A stretch of 64,000 bases of DNA from Candidatus Hydrogenedentota bacterium (GTDB taxonomy: Bacteria; Hydrogenedentota; Hydrogenedentia; Hydrogenedentales; JAEUWI01). The stretch's first letter is position 1. The number at the start of each line of letters is the position of its first letter. The translations under genes and the position numbers were made by a program. The stretch is from positions 124,001 through 188,000 of the forward strand of contig JAHBVV010000001.1 of the NCBI GenBank assembly GCA_019637335.1, given 5' to 3'. Under the pieces are notes generated by a model. The model had not been told where the DNA came from. It saw only the letters and a list, made by a program, of their open reading frames with translations, and ran no database searches. Of this stretch, positions 30,692 through 40,552 are shown one piece after another.

Positions 30692-33214
30692 GTGCGCCCA
30701 GCCAAATCTGTTTTTCGTGCGATTGTTCCACTAATTCTGGCCCTTCCGCTGTCATTCGCGGGCGCGGCCCGCGCCGAACTCGCGTGGACCGACCTCCCCG
30801 AGCTGCCCGTGCCCATGTCCGGCCACTTCGTCGGCCAGCACAACGGCGCGCTCATTGTGGCCGGGGGCTCCAACTTCCCCGTCTCCCCGTTTCAGGGCGG
30901 CGAAAAGCAATGGCTCGACCGCATCTGGGTGCTGGAGCCCGGCGCCGGGGCGTGGATTGACGCCGGCGCGCTGCCGGAACCGCGCGCGTACGGCGGAACC
31001 GTCTCCCTGCCGGACGGCGTGTGGCTGATCGGCGGCACGGACGGCGTCACCTGCTTCGATTCCGTTATCCGGCTTGCCTGGACGGGTGAATTGGTTGCCG
31101 TGGAGGCGCTCGAAGGCCCCGCCGGAACGCTGCCCGGACCCGCGGCGTTCAATGGCGCGGCGGTCTCCGGCAGCCACGTCTACGCCGCCGGCGGCCAGGC
31201 GGATCCGATGGCCACCGAAGCGATTGGGGCAGTCTGGGCGCTGGATCTTACCGCGCCGGCCGCGGGCTGGGTCGAGATCGCCGCGATGCCGGGCCCGGCG
31301 CGCATGCTCCCGGTGGTCGTGGGCCGCGCGGAGGGCCTTTACGTCATCAGCGGCGCCTCGGTCCACGCGCGCGACGATGGAACGGCGGGCCGGACCTTCC
31401 TGAGCGACGCCTACCGCTACGATCCGAAACGCGGCTGGCAGACCCTGACATCTCCGCCCAGACCCTTGCTTGCGGCGCCCGCCGTGCCCTGGGGCGCGGC
31501 GCACATTTTCGTGGCGAGCGGCGACGACGGGAGCCTATTCGAGCAGACCCCCGCCCTGGGCGACAGCCACCCCGGCTTTCCCGACGCCCTGATGGCCTAC
31601 CATACCATCACGGATTCCTGGGTCCAGCTCGGATCCGCGCCCGCCGCCTATGTCACCACGCAGGCCGTGGTCTGGAATGGAGGCATGGTGATCCCCGGCG
31701 GGGAAGACCGGCCCGGACACCGGGGCGCGCGCGTCATCTCCGGCGTGCCGCTCGGCGTTGAGAAGAAGTTCTCGGCCATCGACTACGGGACCATCGCGAT
31801 TTATTTCGCGCTGCTCGTGGCCATGGGCGTATATTTTTCCCGCCGCGAGAACAACACCGAGGCCTTCTTCCTGGGCGGCCGCCGCATCCCCTGGTGGGCG
31901 GTGGGCATCAGCATCTTTGGCACCTCGCTCAGCTCCATCACCTACCTGGCGATCCCCGCGAACGCCTACGCCGGCGACTGGGTCGGCATGCTGAGCAACC
32001 TCGGCATCGTGCTCGTGGCCCCCTTCGTGGTCTACTACTACATCCCCCACTTCCGCAAAGAACCCATTTCCACCGCCTACGAATACCTGGAGCGCCGGTT
32101 CAATGTCGCCGTGCGCGTTTACGGCAGCCTGGCCTTCATTCTCTTCCAGCTCGGGCGCATGGCCATCGTCCTGTACCTGCCCGCCATCGCGCTGTCCGCC
32201 GCCACGGGGCTGGCCATGTCCCACTGCATCCTGGCCATGGGCGTGCTCGCCACGATCTACACCGTGCTCGGCGGAATCGAGGCCGTCATCTGGACCGATG
32301 TCATCCAGGCCGTGGTCCTGCTCTTCGGCGCGCTCCTTGCCCTCTACCTCGTCTCCTCGGGAATCGACGGCGGCCTCGGCGCCGCCATCGGCGCGGCCCG
32401 CGACTACGACAAGTTCCACATGTTCAACTGGAGCTGGGACATGACCTCCACCGCCGTTTGGGTCTGTGTCGTCGGCCAGTTCTTCAACATGCTCTACCCC
32501 TATACCGCCGATCAGACTATGGTCCAGCGCTACCTGAGCACCGCCAGCCTGCGTGACGCGCGCCGCGCCGTCTGGACCAACGCGGCCTTCACCATTCCGG
32601 TTTCCATCATCTTCTTCGGCTTGGGAACCGCACTCTGGGCCTTCTTCAAGACCCACCCGGGCGACCTCGATCCCAACCTGCAGAACGACGCCATTCTCCC
32701 CCTCTTCATCATGGCCGAATTCCCCACCGGCCTGAAGGGGATTATTATCGCGGGCGTGTTCGCCGCCGCCATGTCCACGCTGGACAGCAGCATGAACAGC
32801 CTGGCCTCCGTGCTCGTGAACGACTACTACCGCCGCTTCAGGCGCGGCGTGACCGAGGCGCAGGCCCTCCGGCTCGGACGCATCCTCACCGTGCTGCTCG
32901 GGGCCTTCGGCACCGGCGCCGCGCTCTACCTGGCGACCCACGAGACCCGATCGCTGTTCGACGACTACCTGAAGTTTCTCGGCATGGCCGGCGCCGGCCT
33001 CTCGGCCGTCGTCGCGCTCGGCATGCTCACCCGCCGCGCGCACAGCTGGCCCGTACTCGCCGGCGCCCTCGCGGGGACCGGCGTCATGCTCTACGTGGAC
33101 GCCCACAAAATAACGCACTTTTTTCTCTACCCGGCGGCTGGATTTCTCGTCGCCTTCGCCGCCGGTTACGCCCTGAGCGTGCTGATACCCGCGCCCGCGA
33201 AGGACAACGCCTGA
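30692..33214 (+). CDS. Fusion of kelch mutarotase-like domain and sodium/solute symporter
   Basis: An 840-residue protein starting at GTG 30692 with GGGAGGAG 7 bases before. A signal sequence (about 1-28) is followed by a six-bladed kelch propeller (about 30-350), with repeats such as GALIVAGGSNFPV, VWLIGGTDG, HVYAAGGQ and GMVIPGGEDRPG, similar to NanM/YjhT mutarotases. From about 357 begins a full SSS-family symporter: FSAIDYGTIAIYFALLVAMG, EAFFLGGRRIPWWAVGISIF, TSLSSITYLAIPANAYAGDW and ADQTMVQRYLST. The likely job is periplasmic anomer conversion coupled to Na+-driven uptake of a sugar or sialic-acid-like substrate. Confidence 0.9.
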   Translation: MRPAKSVFRAIVPLILALPLSFAGAARAELAWTDLPELPVPMSGHFVGQHNGALIVAGGSNFPVSPFQGGEKQWLDRIWVLEPGAGAWIDAGALPEPRAYGGTVSLPDGVWLIGGTDGVTCFDSVIRLAWTGELVAVEALEGPAGTLPGPAAFNGAAVSGSHVYAAGGQADPMATEAIGAVWALDLTAPAAGWVEIAAMPGPARMLPVVVGRAEGLYVISGASVHARDDGTAGRTFLSDAYRYDPKRGWQTLTSPPRPLLAAPAVPWGAAHIFVASGDDGSLFEQTPALGDSHPGFPDALMAYHTITDSWVQLGSAPAAYVTTQAVVWNGGMVIPGGEDRPGHRGARVISGVPLGVEKKFSAIDYGTIAIYFALLVAMGVYFSRRENNTEAFFLGGRRIPWWAVGISIFGTSLSSITYLAIPANAYAGDWVGMLSNLGIVLVAPFVVYYYIPHFRKEPISTAYEYLERRFNVAVRVYGSLAFILFQLGRMAIVLYLPAIALSAATGLAMSHCILAMGVLATIYTVLGGIEAVIWTDVIQAVVLLFGALLALYLVSSGIDGGLGAAIGAARDYDKFHMFNWSWDMTSTAVWVCVVGQFFNMLYPYTADQTMVQRYLSTASLRDARRAVWTNAAFTIPVSIIFFGLGTALWAFFKTHPGDLDPNLQNDAILPLFIMAEFPTGLKGIIIAGVFAAAMSTLDSSMNSLASVLVNDYYRRFRRGVTEAQALRLGRILTVLLGAFGTGAALYLATHETRSLFDDYLKFLGMAGAGLSAVVALGMLTRRAHSWPVLAGALAGTGVMLYVDAHKITHFFLYPAAGFLVAFAAGYALSVLIPAPAKDNA

Positions 33215-33313
33215 CGCGGTGGGCGCCCGGGAAACAGCCGCCCGAGCCGCCCCGGGCCCTTCCCGGATCGCCGATGTCCGGTATAGAATTCCACATCGGC
33301 CCGCCAGTTTCGC

Positions 33314-33319
33314 TATACT
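33314..33319 (+). promoter_or_regulatory. -10 element for the DEAD-box helicase gene
   Basis: TATACT lies 28 bases before the ATG at 33348, giving a short leader with AGAAAGAA as a weak ribosome-binding site. No convincing -35 box is seen. Confidence 0.35.
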
Positions 33320-33347
33320 GTGCGGAAACCCGAGATAGAAAGAACCT

Positions 33348-34559
33348 ATGAAATTCGAGGAATTTGAAGATCTTGATCCGCGCTGTCTGCGCGTATTACA
33401 GCAAATGGGCATCGAGACCCCCACACCCGTGCAGGAACAGTCGATTCCCGTGGCGCTGGCGGGACATGATCTAATCGCCACCGCCCAGACCGGAACCGGC
33501 AAGACCCTGGCCTTCGCGCTGCCCGCCCTGACCCGGCTCGCCCGGGAAAAGGAGCGCCGCAACCGCATGCTGGTCCTTGTGCCGACGCGCGAGCTCGCCA
33601 TCCAGGTCGAGACCGTGATGCAGGAGCTCTGCAAGGCCCTGCACCTGCACAGCGCATTGATCTACGGCGGCGTCGGCTTCACGAAGCAGAACGCCGACCT
33701 GAAGCGGGGCTCCGATGTCATCGTGGCGACGCCCGGGCGCCTGCTCGATCACATGCACCGCGGCGCGGTGAAGTTTAATGACCTGGAGATCCTCGTGTTC
33801 GACGAGGCGGACCGCATGCTGGACATGGGCTTCCTGCCGGACATCAAGCGCATTCTGGCGAAACTGCCCGCCGACCGGCAGACCCTGATGTTCTCCGCCA
33901 CCTTCGCCCCCGAACTCCAGCGCCTGACCCGCAATATGATGCGGGATCCGCAGCGCATTGAGGTCGGCGCGGTTTCCAAGCCGGTCGACGCCGTGCGGCA
34001 GTTGCTGATCCCCGTCCGGCAGGAAGACAAGTCCAAGATACTCATCGAAATCCTCGAAGAAGAGGAGATCGACACCGCCATTATCTTCCTGCGCACCAAG
34101 ATCCGCACCGAACGCGTGACCAAGCTCCTCCGCAAGCACGGGTACAAAGCCACCGCGATTCACGGCGACCTGTCCCAACAACTGCGCCAGAAATCGTTAG
34201 ATGGATTCCGGCAGGGCAAGTACAACCTGCTGGTGGCGACGGATGTGGCCGCGCGCGGGCTCGATATCGACGATATCAGCCACGTGATCAATTACGATAT
34301 CCCGGAAAACGCCGACGATTACGTGCACCGGATTGGGCGCACCGCGCGGGCGACCCGCGAAGGCGACGCGATTACGTTCGCGACGCCCACGGATCACTCT
34401 TCGCTGGCCGAAATTGAACAGACTATTGGAAAGAACCTGCCCCGGAAGGAGTACGAGGGCGCGCCCAACGTGCTGACCCTGTGGCATCCGCCGGGATCGA
34501 AGCGCCCGGCGCCCCGCGCGGGCGTGCGCCGGGGCCGAAGCCTCATGCGGCGGCGGTAG
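33348..34559 (+). CDS. rhlE: DEAD-box RNA helicase (RhlE-like)
   Basis: A 403-residue ATP-dependent RNA helicase. Motifs in order: Q motif TPTPVQEQSIP, Walker A AQTGTGKT, motif Ib TPGRLLDH, VFDEADRMLDMGF, motif III SAT, then the second RecA domain with VATDVAARGLDID and YVHRIGRTAR. The short basic tail ending SLMRRR fits RhlE-type proteins, which help ribosome assembly and RNA turnover. Stands alone between the symporter and mreB. Confidence 0.92.
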   Translation: MKFEEFEDLDPRCLRVLQQMGIETPTPVQEQSIPVALAGHDLIATAQTGTGKTLAFALPALTRLAREKERRNRMLVLVPTRELAIQVETVMQELCKALHLHSALIYGGVGFTKQNADLKRGSDVIVATPGRLLDHMHRGAVKFNDLEILVFDEADRMLDMGFLPDIKRILAKLPADRQTLMFSATFAPELQRLTRNMMRDPQRIEVGAVSKPVDAVRQLLIPVRQEDKSKILIEILEEEEIDTAIIFLRTKIRTERVTKLLRKHGYKATAIHGDLSQQLRQKSLDGFRQGKYNLLVATDVAARGLDIDDISHVINYDIPENADDYVHRIGRTARATREGDAITFATPTDHSSLAEIEQTIGKNLPRKEYEGAPNVLTLWHPPGSKRPAPRAGVRRGRSLMRRR

Positions 34560-34560
34560 G

Positions 34561-34578
34561 GGCCCGCGTATGCGGGCC
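34561..34578 (+). terminator. GC-rich hairpin after rhlE
   Basis: GGCCCGC-GTAT-GCGGGCC forms a perfect 7-bp stem directly after the rhlE stop. There is no T-tract, so intrinsic termination is uncertain. Confidence 0.3.
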
Positions 34579-34665
34579 GGAACCGGGAGGCGCCGGTGCG
34601 GGATAGTACTCGCGGTCGAGGGGTGCGCCGCCCGTCCCGGCTGGATTGGATTTATGGGGCGGTTC

Positions 34666-34674
34666 TGTTATAAT
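34666..34674 (+). promoter_or_regulatory. Extended -10 promoter of the mre operon
   Basis: TGTTATAAT at 34666-34674 is a perfect extended -10 (TGn followed by consensus TATAAT). A partial -35 TTGGAT is at 34646-34651 with 17-base spacing. The mreB TTG start is 126 bases downstream, leaving a leader in which I recognise no riboswitch. Confidence 0.6.
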
Positions 34675-34799
34675 GGATACGGTGAGACGTGCCCATTTCT
34701 AAGTCCCTTTCTTATATGCGCTTAGGAATGCGGGCGTCTTTGATCTTCGCGACCGCGGCGCCCCCCGGAATGACACGCGCTTGAACGAGAGGGATTGAA

Positions 34800-35828
34800 T
34801 TGTTCGGATTTCTCCGCAGGATTCCCGGCCTGTTTTCCCACGACATGGCCATCGACCTGGGCACTGCGAATACCCTGGTCTACGTTAAGGGCCAGGGCAT
34901 TGTCTTGTGTGAGCCGTCCGTGGTCGCCATCAACACCAAGACCGGTAAACCACGGGCGGTGGGCAACGAAGCCAAGAACATGATCGGGCGCACGCCGGGC
35001 AACATCATCGCCATTCGCCCCATGAAAGACGGCGTCATCGCCGATTTCGAGATTACCCAGGAAATGTTGCGGCACTTCATTCAGAAGGTGCACAACCGCA
35101 ACCGCCTGGTGTGGCCCCGCGTCGCCATCAGCGTGCCCTCCGGCATCACTGAAGTGGAAAAACGCGCCGTAATCGACAGCGCCATGAAGGCCGGCGCGAA
35201 AAAGGTCTACATCATTGAAGAGCCCATGGCGGCGGCGATTGGCGCGGGCCTGCCCGTCCACGAGCCCCAGGGCTGCATGGTCGTCGACATCGGCGGCGGA
35301 ACCACCGAGGTCGCCGTGATCTCCCTCGGCGGCATCGTGTTCGCAAAGTCCGTGCGCGTGGCCGGCGACGATATGGACCAGGCCATCATCCAGCACCTGA
35401 AGCGCACCTACAACATGGTCGTGGGCGAGCGCACCGCCGAAGACATCAAAATCGCCATCGGATCCGCGTTCCCCCTGAAAGACGAGTTGGAAATGCAGGT
35501 CAAGGGCCGCGACCAGGTCATGGGCCTGCCGAAAATCATTACCATAACCTCCGAAGAGATCCGGGAATCCCTCAGAGAGCCCGTCAGCGCCATGGTGGAC
35601 GCCGTCCGGGTTACCCTCGAGCGGACTCCGCCCGAGCTCTCCGCCGATATCGTCGATCGCGGCGTGGTGCTCGCCGGCGGCGGCGCCAACCTCCGGGGGC
35701 TCGACCAGCTCCTGGCGAAGGAAACCGGGCTGCACGTCACCGTTTCCGAAGACCCGCTCACCGCCGTCGTATTGGGCACGGGCAAGTTCCTCGAAGAGCT
35801 GAAGAATTACCCGGACGAGGAGATGTGA
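34800..35828 (+). CDS. mreB: Rod-shape actin homologue MreB
   Basis: A 342-residue bacterial actin. The start is TTG at 34800 with GAGAGGGA just upstream; translation gives [20 protein letters not shown], with the membrane-binding N-terminus followed by phosphate-1 motif [11 protein letters not shown]. Further marks are [13 protein letters not shown] and [12 protein letters not shown]. It polymerises under the membrane and directs lateral wall synthesis by the RodA-PBP2 machine encoded downstream. Confidence 0.97.
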   Translation: MFGFLRRIPGLFSHDMAIDLGTANTLVYVKGQGIVLCEPSVVAINTKTGKPRAVGNEAKNMIGRTPGNIIAIRPMKDGVIADFEITQEMLRHFIQKVHNRNRLVWPRVAISVPSGITEVEKRAVIDSAMKAGAKKVYIIEEPMAAAIGAGLPVHEPQGCMVVDIGGGTTEVAVISLGGIVFAKSVRVAGDDMDQAIIQHLKRTYNMVVGERTAEDIKIAIGSAFPLKDELEMQVKGRDQVMGLPKIITITSEEIRESLREPVSAMVDAVRVTLERTPPELSADIVDRGVVLAGGGANLRGLDQLLAKETGLHVTVSEDPLTAVVLGTGKFLEELKNYPDEEM

Positions 35829-35841
35829 CGGAGTCGAATTC

Positions 35842-36783
35842 TTGAATCTCGCCCGAACCATCTCGGCGCACCGCCCCGAAGTCATCCTGGCCGTGCTGAG
35901 CGTACTCTCGCTCGCCTCGCTGGCCAGCGGCGCCTCCTCCACCATCATCCACAATGCGCTGACGCGCGCCGTCAGTATTACCGGCTACCCCATTCTTGCC
36001 GCGCGCACCGCCGTCGAGGAGGGGATCGCCTACACCTTCGACTTCATCTGGAATTACAACGCGCTCCGGCGCGAAAACGCGAAATTCCGGCAGGTCCAGG
36101 CCGAGCTCGAAGTGGCCCGGTCACGCCAGGAGGAACTGGCGGCGGAAAACCGCCGCCTCCGGAGTATGCTCGGATTCGCGCGCTCCGAACCCCGCTACAC
36201 CCTCATGCCCGCACGCGTGATCGAGAACCTGCGCGGCATGATTACCATCGACCGCGGGCGCGTCCACGGCATCGAGCCCCGCATGGGCGTCATCACCAGC
36301 GACGGCGTCGTCGGCATGGTGACCGAAGTCCACGACTTCACCGCCGGCGTGGCCACACTGCACCACCGGGACTGCCACGTCGCCGCCATGGTCTACCGCA
36401 ACCGCGTCCGCGCCTACGACGGGGTAGTCAAGGCCAACGGAACCGACTATAATTACATCTGCACCATGGACTTCATCGATATGAAGAACGAAGTGCGCAA
36501 GGGCGATATCCTCGTGACCAATCCCGAGAGCCTGTTTCCCGCCGGCCTGCCGGTGGGCACGGTCAGCGTTGTCCACGAGACCGGCGGCGCCCTCTGGCGA
36601 TGGGCCGAGGTGGAGCCCGCCGTAAACCCCTACGTGCTCGACGAAGTGTTCGTGGTCACCCGATACGTGCCCGCCGAACCGTATTTCACGGGCTCCGGAC
36701 AGCAAGACACCTACCGAACGGCCAGGTCGCTGGCGCCGGCCCTGCCCGATGATCGCAGCATACAGGAACGATTCGCACCATGA
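35842..36783 (+). CDS. mreC: Rod-shape-determining protein MreC
   Basis: A 313-residue protein starting at TTG 35842 with GGAG 8 bases before. It has a single N-terminal helix, a coiled coil (about 70-110, ENAKFRQVQAELEVARSRQE) and the two beta-barrel domains of MreC: ARVIENLRGMITIDRGRVHG, EPRMGVITSDGVVGMVTEV and KGDILVTNPESLFPAGLPVG. Located in the periplasm, it activates PBP2. It lies 13 bases after mreB. Confidence 0.95.
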   Translation: MNLARTISAHRPEVILAVLSVLSLASLASGASSTIIHNALTRAVSITGYPILAARTAVEEGIAYTFDFIWNYNALRRENAKFRQVQAELEVARSRQEELAAENRRLRSMLGFARSEPRYTLMPARVIENLRGMITIDRGRVHGIEPRMGVITSDGVVGMVTEVHDFTAGVATLHHRDCHVAAMVYRNRVRAYDGVVKANGTDYNYICTMDFIDMKNEVRKGDILVTNPESLFPAGLPVGTVSVVHETGGALWRWAEVEPAVNPYVLDEVFVVTRYVPAEPYFTGSGQQDTYRTARSLAPALPDDRSIQERFAP

Positions 36784-36813
36784 GGCCCATCGCCCCGAAC
36801 AATTCAGGATCCC

Positions 36814-37320
36814 ATGCTCTATAATCTCATGTGGATAGTCACCGTGGTGGTCATGGCCCTGCTGCACACCACTTGGCCCGACTTTCTGACCCTTCAGAAC
36901 GTCAAGCCGGATCTCTCGCTCATCCTCGTCGTGTATTTCGCGATCGCCGAGGGCGAGGAGCGCGCCATGTTCACCGGCGCCATCGGCGGGATCTACCAGG
37001 ACGTCGCCAGCAAGGCCGTACTCGGCCACAACGTCCTCTGCCTGGTGATCGCGGGCTACGCCGCCGGCCGCCTCTCCACGCGCCTCGTCACCGCGCACCC
37101 CGCCGTGAAGGCCGGCCTCGTCTTCCTCGCGGGCCTCGCCCAGGGCTTCCTCTTCACCTGCATCCGCTACGTCCAGTACCCGGACACCCCGGTGGTTGAA
37201 TCGCTGCTGGCCGTGGTCGTGCCGGCCTCCTTCTACACCGCCCTCATCACCCCGTTCGTCTTTTTCGCGCTGGACCGCGCATTCGGAAACCGCGCGGCGC
37301 AACAGGGGGCCGCGCCATGA
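36814..37320 (+). CDS. mreD: Rod-shape-determining protein MreD
   Basis: A 168-residue inner-membrane protein with five helices; VKPDLSLILVVYFAIAEGEE is the MreD signature near residue 30. It links MreC and the wall synthase. Its stop overlaps the PBP2 start by ATGA. Confidence 0.88.
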   Translation: MLYNLMWIVTVVVMALLHTTWPDFLTLQNVKPDLSLILVVYFAIAEGEERAMFTGAIGGIYQDVASKAVLGHNVLCLVIAGYAAGRLSTRLVTAHPAVKAGLVFLAGLAQGFLFTCIRYVQYPDTPVVESLLAVVVPASFYTALITPFVFFALDRAFGNRAAQQGAAP

Positions 37321-39275
37321 TCGGCATCCAGAACGAGCCCAGGCGCTACGAAGGCGTCGAGTTCCGTGTCCAGTTCCTGGCCCTCGGCCTCGTGCTCGTC
37401 TTCCTGGCGCCCCTCCACAAGCTCTGGCAGCTGCAGGTCGTCAACCAGAGCGAATACCAGGGCAAAGCCGACAGCCAGCGCATCTGGGAAACCACCCTCG
37501 AGTCGGATCGCGGCATCATATACGGCAAGGACGACGTCATCCTCGCGGACAACCGCGCGAGCGTCAATGTCGTCTTCGTCCCCGGCGAATGCCCGGAAGT
37601 CCGGCGCGAGGAAGTCTGCATTCGGCTCGCGAAAATCCTCGGCCTGAACCCGAACAATGTCCTCGAAAAAGTGAAGAACAACGCCGGAAACCCCTTTGAA
37701 CAGGTGCTGATAAAGAACGACGTCACCAAGACCGAGCTCTTCCACATCGAGGAAAACAGCTTCGACCTGCCCGGCGTGCTCACCCTCGTGCGCCCACAGC
37801 GCCGCTACCTGTACCGGGAAACTGGCGGCCAGCTGCTCGGATACCTGGGCGAAATCAGCCGCAACCAGCTCAACGACCCCTACTGGCGCGATCGGGGCTA
37901 CCGCCAGGGCGATGTCATCGGCCTGGGCGGGATCGAGTCCTACTACGAGCACCAGTTGCAGGGGCAGGATGGCTTCCTACTGGTCACCAAGTACGCCGCG
38001 GGCCGCCCGCAATTGCGCACCGACCGCGGCGGCATGCCCGTACTCGCCAAGCGGGACAGCGCCGGCAACGTCTCCACGATCGAAGGGCAGGGCGCGGACC
38101 CGCGCGCGGGCGATCCGCTCCATCTGACCCTGGACATCGACCTCCAGGCCAAGTGCGAGGAACTGCTCGCGGGCGAGGTGGGCGCCATCGTGGTGCTGGA
38201 CGCCGAAACCGGCGCCGTGCTCGCCATGGCCAGCGTGCCGAGTTACGACCCCAACGTGTTTGTGTCCCACGATCCGACCGGCGAGCGCATGCGCCTGCTG
38301 AACCCGCAGGGCAGCCGCAGCCCCAAACCCATGGTCCACCGCGCCTACCGCGAGCAGTACCCGCCAGGCTCGATATACAAAGTGGCGCTGGCCGCCGCCG
38401 CCCTGGAGGAGAAGGCCGTAACCCCCGCCACCTCCTACTTCTGCGGCGGGCGCTACCGCGTCCCCAACAGCAGCCGCATCGCGCACTGCTGGAAGCGCTC
38501 GGGCCACGGGCGCGTGGCCATGCGCGAGGCCCTGGCCTATTCCTGCGACGTCTACTTCTACCAGGTCGGGCTCGATCTGGGCGTGGACAAAATCGTGGAG
38601 TGGTCGCACCGCATGGGCCTGGGCCAAAAGACCGGTATCGACCTCCCGAGCGAAGTGCCGGGCCTTATTCCGGATCGCGAATGGAAAGCGGCGGAGAATA
38701 TAGACAAGCCCGTGTGGGACCAGCGCTGGTATCCCGGCGACACCGTCAACCTCAGCATCGGCCAGGGCAGCGCGTCGACCACTCCCCTGCAAAACGCCGT
38801 CATGATGGCGACGGTCGTCAACGGCGGCCACCTCGTGACCCCGCATCTGAACCGGAACGGCGCCCATCCGCGCGGAGAGCGCATGTTCAGCGAAACGACC
38901 CTCGCCCAGGTATGGGGCGGCCTCCGCATGTGCGTGGACAAGGCCCCCCCGAACTACCCGACCGGTACGGGCTGGCGCGCCGGCGTGCCCGGCGTCGCCG
39001 TGCTCGGCAAGACGGGGACCGCGCAGATCATGAGCCTGTCCCACCATGAAAAGTATGCGACGGAGGAAGACATCCCCTACCACATGCGGGATCACGCCTG
39101 GTTTGTCGCGGGTGTCGTCGATCGGGAACCCAAAGTCGCCATTTGCATTCTCGTGGAGCACGGCCACCACGGGAGCACCGCGGCGTCCGTGCTCGCGAAG
39201 CCCCTGATCGAATACATTTACCGCGACCGGCTCGCGCCGGATGTCCAGCTGGCCGGGCGGGAGGATATCCGCTAG
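37317..39275 (+). CDS. mrdA: Penicillin-binding protein 2 (transpeptidase)
   Basis: A 652-residue membrane-anchored transpeptidase for cell elongation. An N-terminal helix (about 20-40) is followed by the pedestal domain and the transpeptidase domain. Active-site motifs: SxxK in YPPGSIYKVALA, SxD in YSCDVYFYQVG (the PBP2 variant of SxN) and KTG in VLGKTGTAQIM. The large loop with cysteines in YFCGGRY and RIAHCWKR matches the zinc-associated insertion of many PBP2 proteins. Adjacent to rodA without a gap. Confidence 0.95.
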   Translation: MIGIQNEPRRYEGVEFRVQFLALGLVLVFLAPLHKLWQLQVVNQSEYQGKADSQRIWETTLESDRGIIYGKDDVILADNRASVNVVFVPGECPEVRREEVCIRLAKILGLNPNNVLEKVKNNAGNPFEQVLIKNDVTKTELFHIEENSFDLPGVLTLVRPQRRYLYRETGGQLLGYLGEISRNQLNDPYWRDRGYRQGDVIGLGGIESYYEHQLQGQDGFLLVTKYAAGRPQLRTDRGGMPVLAKRDSAGNVSTIEGQGADPRAGDPLHLTLDIDLQAKCEELLAGEVGAIVVLDAETGAVLAMASVPSYDPNVFVSHDPTGERMRLLNPQGSRSPKPMVHRAYREQYPPGSIYKVALAAAALEEKAVTPATSYFCGGRYRVPNSSRIAHCWKRSGHGRVAMREALAYSCDVYFYQVGLDLGVDKIVEWSHRMGLGQKTGIDLPSEVPGLIPDREWKAAENIDKPVWDQRWYPGDTVNLSIGQGSASTTPLQNAVMMATVVNGGHLVTPHLNRNGAHPRGERMFSETTLAQVWGGLRMCVDKAPPNYPTGTGWRAGVPGVAVLGKTGTAQIMSLSHHEKYATEEDIPYHMRDHAWFVAGVVDREPKVAICILVEHGHHGSTAASVLAKPLIEYIYRDRLAPDVQLAGREDIR

Positions 39276-40514
39276 ATGGCCCGAAGCGCACACGATTACC
39301 AGGCCGAAGACGCGATCATGCGCGTGGTGAACGCCCGCAACCTCCTGCGCGTCGATTGGCTGCTGCCCATTCTCGTGCTAAGCCTCGCCGCCATCGGCTG
39401 GGTCACCATGTTCAGCGCGAGCGCGAACTCCGAAAATCCCTACTTTGAGAAGCAGGTCGGTTTCTTTTTCGCGGGCGCCGCGCTCGCCGCCGCCATCGTC
39501 TGCGTCGACTACCGCATGGTCGTGGCCCTGGCCCCACTCATGTATATCATCGCGCTCCTCCTCCTCGTCGGTGTGCAGGTCGCGGGAACCGAGGTGAACG
39601 GCGCGCGGCGCTGGCTCGATTTCGGGCTCTTTCGAATCCAGCCGTCCGAAATCACCAAGATCGTCATGATCTATTTCCTCGCCTGGTATTTCCACGCCCT
39701 CGGGCCGCGCATACGGAAGTTGCACTGGTTCGTCCTCTCCTTCATCCTCACCGCGATTCCGATGCTGTTCATCCTCAAGCAGCCGGACCTCGGCACCGCC
39801 GCATGCCTCGGCCCCCTCGTCGTCGTCATGCTTTTCGTGGCGGGGTGCCGCCTGTGGCACCTGGGCGTCGTCGTGCTGCTTGGGCTCTCGATTATCCCCC
39901 TGGCCTGGTACCAGGTGCGCGATTTCACGCCCAGCGCCAACCAGCGCGAGCAGGACATCCAGGCGGCCATCTACCGGGCCTGGCGCCCGCCCGGCGAGCT
40001 GCACTGGCACCAGAAAATGCGTATCTACACGTTCCTGAACCCCGATTTCGCGCCCCGGATCAACAGCTGGCAGGCCTACCAGAGCTTTATCACGGTCGGC
40101 AGCGGCGGGCTCTCCGGAAAAGGCTTCATGAACGGCACCCAGACCAAACTCAACTACCTCCCCGAACACCGCACCGACTTCATCTTCTCCCATTACGCGG
40201 AGGAGCGGGGCTTCATCGGGGGCGTCGTTATCATTGGCCTCTTTGTGGCCTTTTTGCTTCGCGGGCTCATGTATGCCCGCGATTGTCCCGAAATGATGGG
40301 AACCCTGCTGGCGGCCGGCGTGGTCACCGTGCTGGGGTTCCATATATTCTTCAATATTGCCATCACCATCGGACTGATGCCGGTCACCGGCATGCCCCTG
40401 CCCTTCCTGAGCTATGGCGGTACCTTCTACCTGAGCACCATGGCTTGCGTCGGCATCCTGCTGAACGTGCCGCTACGGCGGAAAATGTTCCTGGACGAGA
40501 GCATGTTCGCCTGA
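39276..40514 (+). CDS. rodA: Peptidoglycan glycosyltransferase RodA
   Basis: A 412-residue SEDS-family membrane glycosyltransferase; the ATG follows the mrdA stop directly, with an alternative start at 39318. Conserved pieces are NGARRWLDFGLFRIQPSE, LKQPDLGTA (with the catalytic-type aspartate), SWQAYQSFITVGSGGLSGKG and MPVTGMPLPFLSYGGTF. It polymerises glycan strands with PBP2. Confidence 0.95.
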   Translation: MARSAHDYQAEDAIMRVVNARNLLRVDWLLPILVLSLAAIGWVTMFSASANSENPYFEKQVGFFFAGAALAAAIVCVDYRMVVALAPLMYIIALLLLVGVQVAGTEVNGARRWLDFGLFRIQPSEITKIVMIYFLAWYFHALGPRIRKLHWFVLSFILTAIPMLFILKQPDLGTAACLGPLVVVMLFVAGCRLWHLGVVVLLGLSIIPLAWYQVRDFTPSANQREQDIQAAIYRAWRPPGELHWHQKMRIYTFLNPDFAPRINSWQAYQSFITVGSGGLSGKGFMNGTQTKLNYLPEHRTDFIFSHYAEERGFIGGVVIIGLFVAFLLRGLMYARDCPEMMGTLLAAGVVTVLGFHIFFNIAITIGLMPVTGMPLPFLSYGGTFYLSTMACVGILLNVPLRRKMFLDESMFA

Positions 40515-40552
40515 CCCGCGGCCCCCGGCGGCGGCGCAGAGAAAGACTTTTT

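Noticed and set aside
39803-40552. Upstream extension of the RNase G frame
   Set aside because: It overlaps rodA in another frame and the extension is Arg/Pro-rich without homology; the standard RNase G start is at 40553.
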